Shown here piece after piece: positions 35,445 through 43,008 of a stretch of 43,008 nucleotides of DNA. The notes under the pieces were generated by a model. The model was not told the DNA's origin and did not search any database. It saw only the letters and a program-made list of their open reading frames with translations. Origin of the DNA: Spirogloea muscicola (lineage: Eukaryota > Streptophyta > Zygnematophyceae > Spirogloeales > Spirogloeaceae); assembly GCA_009602725.1 (NCBI GenBank), contig WELB01000026.1, forward strand, positions 28,454 to 71,461, in the 5' to 3' direction. A program made the position numbers and the translations under genes. Position 1 is the stretch's first letter. Every line of letters begins with the position of its first letter.

Positions 35445-38400
35445 TTAACAGCAAAGCTCATGGCTGAAGCTCATGAAACAAAAGGCAAACCTAGGGATAG
35501 AGTTGAAAATGGATGGTTGAGCTGCATGAGCTGCAAGAGGAGCGCGCAGGTCTGGGTAGGTTTTCAGCGCCTCTTCAAGCTGCGCACTGGGAAGCTGCAA
35601 CCAACCAGTCTGGGTATCTGTCAGGAGCCCATACTTCGTGGGTGCGAAGCATCACAAAGCATACGCAGCAGACTGACCTGCACAATCACATCCCTTCTTG
35701 TAATGGACCTGTTTAAAAGCTATGATTTGCAGGAGACCAAGTCACCTGCAGGAGGACAGTGAAGGAGTGGGGCTGACTTTGCTCGGCACATTTTAAAAAG
35801 CCTACCCATAGCTGCTTTGCCATCTTCCATATCTGCAGACAAAAAGGTTCCTATTGGCATGATGACTTGAAGCCACTTGTAAGCCTGCCCAATGAATTCT
35901 TCAGGCAAATTGCAAAGCAGGCTTCAATGCAGTCCCCACATGAGTTGTGCAACCTACCTGTCGGTTGACTAACTTAGACAAGAGCTCCATCACGAATCTC
36001 ATCTGCAAGGTATTGAAGGTATTTAGCTACAGAGGAGACCTTTATTTCTGTGAAATACATTTTTTGCATGCGATTGGACGACAACAGCAGGGTGCTTGGA
36101 GGCTGCAGGGCCTCATGGAAAGACCAAGTGCACAGATTGTAGCTCGCTCATCGCCAAAACAAAATGCTGGACACTGAAACGATATGTGGGGCTGATATGC
36201 TCATACCAATGGAGGATGAGCAGCAAGTGCCTGTATAATAGTCCGAAGGAGCAGTACTGGCAGTGGCGTGTTCTCAACCTGTGGATGAGAACGCACAGGT
36301 TGTTTTCTGGGAGATGTCCAGTGCATTCAGCGCAACAAAGCACAGGCACATGGCTGAGAGGTCTTACGAGCTGATTAAGTGCCTTTGCAAGCACTGGCTG
36401 AGTGAAGATAGACCGTTGCTGCAGGCATGCTGTGATGGCATCTACCACCTGCCATTATAAGTAGCATAGAAGCGTAAGTGACATCACATTGACTTCCTCG
36501 CACAGGCGATATACGATACTGTCAAAGTGCTGGCTAACAAAAATGCATAGGTAGGAATTCGCTTTGCTTGCCTTCTTCAGTGGCACTTTGTCCCGCTGAG
36601 AATCTATAGTGTGCAGCGCAATCAGTGCGTCTGTGGGAGTCAGAGCAGGCCCGCTGTGAGGCGACCCCTGCAGCAGTGGACACAGCTCAGTCAGCAGTCT
36701 CCATGAATACAGTAGTCACCAATCTGCATAGACTTGTCAAAATCCACAACACAGATGAAAAGCAGGTGGTGACGACCTGTAGAATGCGCGCAAGAGCTAT
36801 CTGGAATTTCTCCAGTGGGAGGTCCAACAGCCGGGGGAAGATGGGCATCACCTAGTGATCAAGGTTCTCCAGTGTGAGCAGCTTTCAGAAAGATAAGCCT
36901 ACAAGATCACGGCATTCGTCTATGACATGCTTCGTCCAAGCTGATATAGCCATGATATAGCCATACCTGATCTCGCAAGAGGGAAGGCAAGATTGGAATG
37001 AGGATCTCCGTATCCTGCATAGCGTGCCAAGACAGGATCATATATACACGATAATTGGGAAAAGCTATGATGGCAAGTTTGCAATCAGATACTAAGACAC
37101 CAGGCACGTGATAGATGATACCGCAGTATCCTCCAACCTTGAGCTTGTTTCTGTAGAGCTCCAGTATCCGCGCGATTATGTCTGGAGACAAGGGTGCAGC
37201 CTCACTCAAGCTGTGCAAGATCTGCCAAGTGACACCAACGATGGTGTCACTCAGTACTTGTCGACCACCACAGACATACCGGACTGCATTTGCCCAGGCG
37301 CAAAGAAGCGATGACAAGGCTGACCTTCAGCAGCAAAAGCTTGCACTCTGGAGGAGTGCTAGATATGTGTTCCAGTAAATCTGGCGATTGAGGTCCAATA
37401 GAGCGCATCAACTGCGGCACCTGGCGGTTCACTACCTGAATGCCCATGAGAACTGCCTCAGCCAACAGATCCCGGCCCTCTTTCAAGGCAGGTGAACAAG
37501 CTTGCAGTCTAATCAGACCCAGTGAGAAAAGCGGTACTCACCACTCTCGCGGGCTTGTCAGCCACAGCATATGCTTGAAAGAGCTTCCCAAGGAGCGAAT
37601 GCTTCTGCTCACATTTAAACAGGACAGTAATCAGCAAACTGAGCCCTAGACCGGAGGCAGATGAGCACTTGCAGGTCCACGGGTCTTACACGCGAGCAGA
37701 GGGCCAGGAAGAGCGACATGTGCCGAAGGGCCTCTGCTGCAGCGGAGGAAGTGCCAGCTGGTTCGGCGCTGCGCCGCCTGCGCTCCTCCGCAGTGCCATT
37801 GACGTCCTCTTCCGGTTGCATGGCCTCCGCCCCATCTCCAATTACTGCTGGAGGATGTGCAGCAAGCAGAAGCCCCTTGGTTGCAAACTCCTCAATGTCC
37901 TCAGTGAGGTAGCTCAGAGGGTGGAGCCTGTTAGCAACCTGCAAGAGGCTTGCCGATAAGCAACTCACCCCAAGGCAAGCAGCAGTTGCATTCACTTACT
38001 GCTTGAAGTCATTTGCATGACAATCGCATTCATGTAGTACGCACTCATTGCGGGATTGCCAGCCCAGGTTGGACAAAAGTCATGCGGGAGAGAATCATGC
38101 TGCACCAGCTCTTATACCGCAACCCACATTAGCACAGTGTGAAACGAGGAGGTGTTTAGCTCTTGCCAAAAGTTTCCTTACCAGACGGATGGCCACGGTG
38201 CGGACCTCCTCCTGCTCATGGGTGGTGCACTGCAATTGCGACGCAAGCCCCAAAACCAGGAGCCATCAGGAATTGAGGAAGTCTGTCACTGGGGCTGCGT
38301 GCTCCAGTGAAGCCTCTTGCCTGCATGGAGGCAACCTTACCTGCAGGGCGAGTGCCAGACAGCTCTTGCGCAAGGAAGGGCGGTGTAGCAGGAGAGCCCA

Positions 38401-41400
38401 GAGTGTGCTCAGGCCCTGCATCGTCCGCTCTCCTCCCCCGACAGGAGCTCCTCGACCTCCCTCCTCATCGTCCTCGTCGTCCTCAGTAAGTGGCTTCTCA
38501 ATCTGACCCTGGCAGAGGCGCCCAACAACATCCAGCACCGCCTGGGGCACTACTGGTGCCTCACACAGCAGCCGCTGCAGAGACTTGTCGGTTGCAGGCA
38601 GCTTGTTGATCACTCCCCCCGCCTGTACACAAAGCAGAACAGAAGTCACTTGGGGCGTCAGCGCAGACCGCCAACTGACAGCATTACATTCCACAAGAGT
38701 AAGCATAAGCAGCAAACTTGACAGGGGCCAGCAGCAAGAGAAATAGCTCGACCATCGCTTACCATTGCCAGGAAGAAGCGGTCATACTGAGCTTGCGGTG
38801 AGCTTTGTGACCTCTGTGCATCAGTTGGCACGGGGGCCAGAGCATCCTCAGGCACTTCAAGTGGGGGCTCCACTGCGTACAGGTGAAAGAGGACCGCCTG
38901 CGCGACCTCGTGGCCCTGCTTATTGCACAAGGAGTTCCTTATCAGTTGCGTGGCAAGACCGGCAAAGCTTGAAACTATGACTCTGCAGCCTGCAGCTTTA
39001 CCTTCCGATTGCTGTAGTCTTCCAGCAGGTATTCTTGCAGCATCTTGTAAGCGCTGTCTGCTCGGCAGTCCTGCAAGCAGCCCTCAACAATCCATCTGTC
39101 AGCTGCTGCCTTGGATTGAATACATAGAGTGCTTGAGCTACTCGTGAGCCGTGGTGGGACAAGCCATGGAGGTGCATGCCTCCTCACCTGCACCAGCAGG
39201 CGTGCTATTAGAGCACTCCGCAGGTCCAAAGTACCGGCCAACACAGCTGCCCCATGTGCATCGACAATCCGGCGCAGAGCTGCACTGTGCATGGCCTGCT
39301 GCTGCTGTGGCATGAGGATGACCACTGGCAGTCTTCTTGCCACAGTAACTGTCATGGCCCCTTCGACTTCCCGCGCTCTCTGGGGCTTGTCTAGCTCATT
39401 TATCTGATCAACCTCCATGACACTCCCTTCAACTTTCACATCTATTGAAGCTGTGGGTGCAGGAGATTGTGCAGTCTGCAGATCATGGGTGGCTGAGACT
39501 GACTGTGACGTTATCAGACTTGGGGACAATATTCCAACTGCGTCCTCGCTCTTTGCAGGGGTGCGCCGCGGGTCAAGGAGCCGCGGATCCTGCATGCCAT
39601 TGCCGTTATGGTCACCAATCACTTTCTGGCAGTGGATGACTGCCTGCAATCTGGAGGACTGATTGACTGGGTGAGAAGGCCAGACACTGAACAAAGAGGG
39701 TAGCCCCAGAAACGGGGCTAAGCTTGAAGAGGTCAATCAGAAGCGCACTACCTGGCAAGTGCCAGATCCTGGTCTCAGCAAGATATACTGAAAGAGCACG
39801 CACCCTTCGTGTGTCTTTGACACTCGATGCAGCGCTGTTGGCAGTATCTGATGCCGGCGGCACGGCAGGGGCTGCTTCAGAGGGCGGTGGCCCCAGGTGC
39901 TGCATGTTGAAGATGACAATGTCGGCCAGCATGTCTGCAGGTAAGCTGCCCACGAGCAGCTGAGCAGACGCTGCACCCTGCTCGCCCTGTGCTGCAAGCT
40001 CGCTCAGCGCGTTCACCATCTGCTGCAGGCCCGGGGCCAGGGGTGGGAACATTAGCTGTGCTGGAGTATCGCTCCGCTTCGGCTCCACCTTGGCCCGCTT
40101 GGCCACCACTGCGCCGCCACTGCCGTCCCGCTCAATGAGTTGCACTTCTCCTGGACCACCATTCTCATGCGCTCTCTCAAGGCTGCCATTCTCGTGCATG
40201 CGCTTCAGGCTCTCCGTCAGGCCCCCTGCCCCATACTGATCCTCCACCTGCAAGCACATCAAGGTTCTGTGATATCAGGCGCTCAAGGAACACTATTGTG
40301 CCAGGGACCTTTGGACCTTGTTCAGAGCAGTTAACTACACAGCAAGCATCTATATCCCCTCACCTTCACTTTCACAGATGGTGTGATGGAGTCAAGGTTG
40401 CCGTCTTTGTTTGCCTGGTGCTGAGCTCGGTCCAAGTAACGAAGTGCAGCGTCCACAGACTCGCCCCCGTTCATGCGCCGCAAAGCATCAGCGATGCGGT
40501 CGCGCCACTGCACATCACAGGTAAGTCCTTGGTGGACCCTTACATTCGCTCTGGCACTTGCTGTCAACCTCTGGCCTCAAGAATGACTAGTCAATACGAA
40601 GCACAAGTAGCAACACACTGATGTATGACCAAGAGCATCAAGGTCACATGCACAGAGATGCAACAACTATGTGGAGGTCAAGCATGAGGCATCAACCTCT
40701 CCATCAACTGTAGCGCCTAGATATAGGACACGCAAAGGGAAGGTATGCTTGGGCCTGGTGTGGCAATGCTGCTCACCGGCATAGCTCCGGCGTTTGTGCA
40801 CTTGAGAAGAGCCACCAGGGAAGCTTTGAGAGCATGCACTACGCTGGCAACCTGAGCACCCCCACGCATGACCTCGCAGCCAGGGGCCAGGGCAAGCAGT
40901 ACAGGCGCCACTCTGCCGAAGAAGGCAACCCGCTGCCTTGCGATGCTGCTCAAACTGCCAGCGAGACAGATTGACATGCACGATCATATACTCCCAAAGA
41001 GCTACTTCTCCGGACCAAGCAAGTACACAGCTCAGGCGGCAAGCCCCACCCCTGCCATGGGTTCTGCCTGCTCCTTTGCCGAAGAAAGGAGGCATCTGCT
41101 AACTTCAGCATAGGCATCATGCACAATTCTTACATGAAGGAATATGCTCTCACCTCTGAATGACCACGATGGCCACCGGCCCAGGTAGAGAGACCACGCT
41201 TGGTTCACGCAAGAGGCTCGTTAGGCTGGCCAGCAGGCGACTAGCCTCCTGGCTTAGCTCCGCAGCATCCAGCAGCGGATGCCCCCCAGCAATGGCCTCC
41301 ATGCTGAAGCCCTTCTGGCCTGACGACTCTGCTCTTGAGGATGCAGAATAGATTGGCATCAGGGAGAAACCACACCGTTGTGGTCTTGGAGGCAACCCTG

Positions 41401-42509
41401 ACAGCAGAACCATCAAGCCTGATGACCAACCGTCTGTGGCTGACTCGGTCCCTCTGCAAGCTAGCTCAGCAACAACCAGGCCGGAGCCAGGAACAATCAG
41501 CAATCCTAGCAGCTCTGCTAGACCAAGAAACTTGCCGCAAGAGCGAGTGTAGTCACCACTTCTCGGAGAAGCCTTGCCGCCAGAGGGTGATGCTGGACCC
41601 TGTGTGTACAGAAGGATGACCATCTCCACAAACTTGACAGCATGCAGTCGAACGCCGTCATACTCGTGCTGTACAACAACACACAGCACAGTTGATGAGC
41701 CAAGGGACTTCGCAGCCGATATATCCCGCTTGCAGGGCGCAGCGCTGTGACAGAATGAGAAGGGTGTCAGAAGGGGGACTGCGGACCTGCAGGCCAGACT
41801 GGAGGATGGCTTCCTTGAGCCGCAGGACTGCTGACCAGGCCACGGCCAGCTCGGGCGACACAGCGCGCAGCTCGCAGCCCTGCCCGGCGAGCAGCCGCGA
41901 CAAGGGTTTACGAATGCGTGAGATGAATGAATGAATGCGGCTGCTGATATCAAAAGAGCGTGAGAGCAGGTCCTCCGAGGCACAGGTGCGCAGGGCGGAG
42001 AGGGGACGGGGGCGACGGGCGACCTGGCGGGCGACGTGGTGCAGTGTGGTGCGGAAGAGGGCGGTGGAGGCGATGAGGGCGTGCTTGGCGACGGCGTGGG
42101 CGTCCTGGCGCAGCATGGTGGCCAGCACGGGCTCCAGCGCGGGCACGTGCTCCACGTGCTTCACGCCAATCTCCTCAACCATCCTGGAGGGGCGCGGGCG
42201 CGCGTGAGCAGCGGCCCGGGCGGCCGGCGGCGCGCGCGTGCGGCGGCTGCGGGCGCGCGCGGGGGACTCGGAGGCTGACTGGGAGAGGAGCTTGCGGACG
42301 GGCGCGGAGGGGCTGAGGTGGAAGGCGAGGAGCGAGGGCAGGAACTCGGGCAGGAGGCGCGTGTCGTGGCGGTGCACCACCAGCTCCAGCAGCTGGCGCA
42401 GCAGCTCCGCCTGCCGCTCGCCCTCGGGCGCCAGCTGCGCGGCCGTCAGGGCCGCCACGGCGGCGGCGCGGGCGGCGCCGGCGTCCGCGGCGGCGGCGGC
42501 GGCGGCCAT
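35445..42509 (-). CDS. SYMPK: symplekin (pre-mRNA 3'-end processing scaffold)
   Basis: Scaffold of the cleavage/polyadenylation machinery (Pta1/ESP4 group). Twenty-four minus-strand exons: 42509-42280, 42183-41787, 41668 to about 41565, 41328-41154, 40954-40777, 40507-40364, 40247-39804, 39589-39188, 39070-39002, 38915-38763, 38622-38341, 38229-38182, 37938-37669, 37604-37542, 37435-37325, 37221-37138, 37014-36967, 36851-36777, 36667-36572, 36448-36368, 36278-36207, 36002-35958, 35832-35746 and 35594-35445. Phases agree throughout; total about 1,265 residues, near human symplekin. N-terminal HEAT-like part: MVEEIGVKHVEHVPALEPVL, YDGVRLHAVKFVEMVILLYT. C-terminal domain: TEILIPILPSLL, GSPHSGPALTPTDALIALHT, SIFTQPVLAKALNQL, RFVMELLSKLVNRQ, LWVGFLKCAEQSQPHSF, DLRAPLAAHAAQPSI. 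The intron after 36572 has a GC donor. The end of exon 3 is uncertain. Confidence 0.94.
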
Positions 42510-42714
42510 GGTGGGGCGCCTCGCCTCCCTCGGGCACAGCCGGGTGCAGCCGGAGTCTCCCGAGCCCTGGAGCAGGCCTGGCTCGGTGCGGCCGAGAGCG
42601 GAGAAGCATCGAGCCGTGTTGCTGGGCAGCGCCGACCCGAGCCAGCGGCCGCACCCCATCGTGTTCCATGGCCGAGTCCCCTTTCTTTTCTTGTTTTCTG
42701 AGTAGCCGGCCGGG

Positions 42715-42870
42715 AAAGAGCAAGCGCGGCCAGATTAACTGGTGGCTGGGAGAGGCCAGCCCAAAAGTATGGACAAGGTCTGAAGGAGTCGGAGTGCTAG
42801 CTTCCTTTGGCTTTGGACATTGGGTTCAGTTCTCTTTGGGCTGGCTTTGCTTCTCTATCCATGGCCGAAC
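42715..42870. repeat. hairpin tails in a divergent promoter region
   Basis: A reverse tail at 42718-42795 (GAGCAAGCGCGGCCAGATTA, GGTGGCTGGGAGAGGCCAGC, GGACAAGGTCTGAAGGAGTC) matches 15963-16040 closely. A degenerate forward tail follows at about 42805-42860 (TTTGGCTTTGGACATTG, TTTGGGCTGGCTTTG), cut off within the hairpin. Both lie between the symplekin start (-) and the next gene's ATG (+) in a 400-bp divergent intergenic region. Confidence 0.75.
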
Positions 42871-42908
42871 ACTTCCTTCTTCATCGCCTCCCCCCGCCCG
42901 TCCCCGCC

Positions 42909-43008
42909 ATGGCGCCCAAGCGCGCCAAGCGGCCCGCCTCCGCCGCCGCCGCAGCCGAGCCCGCCCCCGCTCCTGCCAAGCGCGCCAAGCCCGCGGCCGC
43001 GCCCGCTC
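42909..43008 (+). CDS. Lys/Ala/Pro-rich nuclear-type protein, 3' partial
   Basis: An open frame starts at ATG 42909 in a gccATGG context and runs off the window. The 33 visible residues are built from PAKRAKPAA-like blocks (MAPKRAKRPASAAAAAEPAP), which resemble nuclear localisation and AT-hook/histone-like tails. No domain is visible, so the product cannot be named. The start was chosen as the first ATG after the repeat tail, with strongly biased GC-rich codons following. Confidence 0.5.
   Translation, partial: MAPKRAKRPASAAAAAEPAPAPAKRAKPAAAPA

Overview
The window is nuclear DNA from a GC-rich eukaryote. Genes are cut by many short introns (about 90-400 bp), exons are joined by GT-AG and a few GC-AG introns, and the products include a plant-type FTSH4 protease, a calcium-dependent protein kinase (CDPK), a plant-type cytosolic ascorbate peroxidase and a cyanobacterial/plastid-type membrane protein. 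This points to a green alga (Chlorophyta). A trebouxiophyte is my guess, not something shown. Exon borders were placed by eye from splice signals, reading-frame phase and remembered family motifs.

Layout: (1) <1-3188 (+) FTSH4 i-AAA protease, 5' end outside the window. (2) 3718-4880 (-) SRP14. (3) 4950-7015 a mosaic of retroelement 3' ends and short hairpin repeats. (4) 7102-13205 (+) a CDPK that reads in phase, inside its fourth EF-hand, into a RING-CH zinc finger, followed by a UPF0301/DUF179 (AlgH-like) domain. This may be one fusion gene or two genes; a one-N assembly gap lies beside the critical intron. (5) 13898-15530 (-) a multi-pass, probably chloroplast membrane protein. (6) 15.6-22.4 kb degraded non-LTR retroelements in both orientations. 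(7) 22513-25953 (+) squalene synthase. (8) 26.9-31.9 kb more retroelements and repeats, including the longest copy. (9) 31892-33784 (+) ascorbate peroxidase. (10) 35445-42509 (-) symplekin, 24 exons. (11) 42909->43008 (+) the start of a Lys/Ala/Pro-rich protein.

The genes are ordinary housekeeping genes with no shared pathway. The unusual part is the mobile DNA. At least three related families of non-LTR retroelement carry a reverse transcriptase, a CCHC-like finger, a PD-(D/E)XK-like endonuclease and a shared C-terminal module ending in a Leu-Thr-Arg-Gly-Tyr-like motif. Most copies are reduced to their 3' ends. Their 3' UTRs and many short stand-alone repeats share a tail with a conserved GGGCTGG...CAGCC hairpin. 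Two short pieces of this tail sit inside retroelement reading frames, flanked by 8- and 11-bp direct repeats, so the tail itself appears able to move. All repeats lie in intergenic DNA on the 5' (promoter) side of at least one gene; the three 3'-to-3' intergenic regions have none. This promoter-side bias and the possible CDPK/RING-CH/DUF179 fusion are the two observations most worth following.
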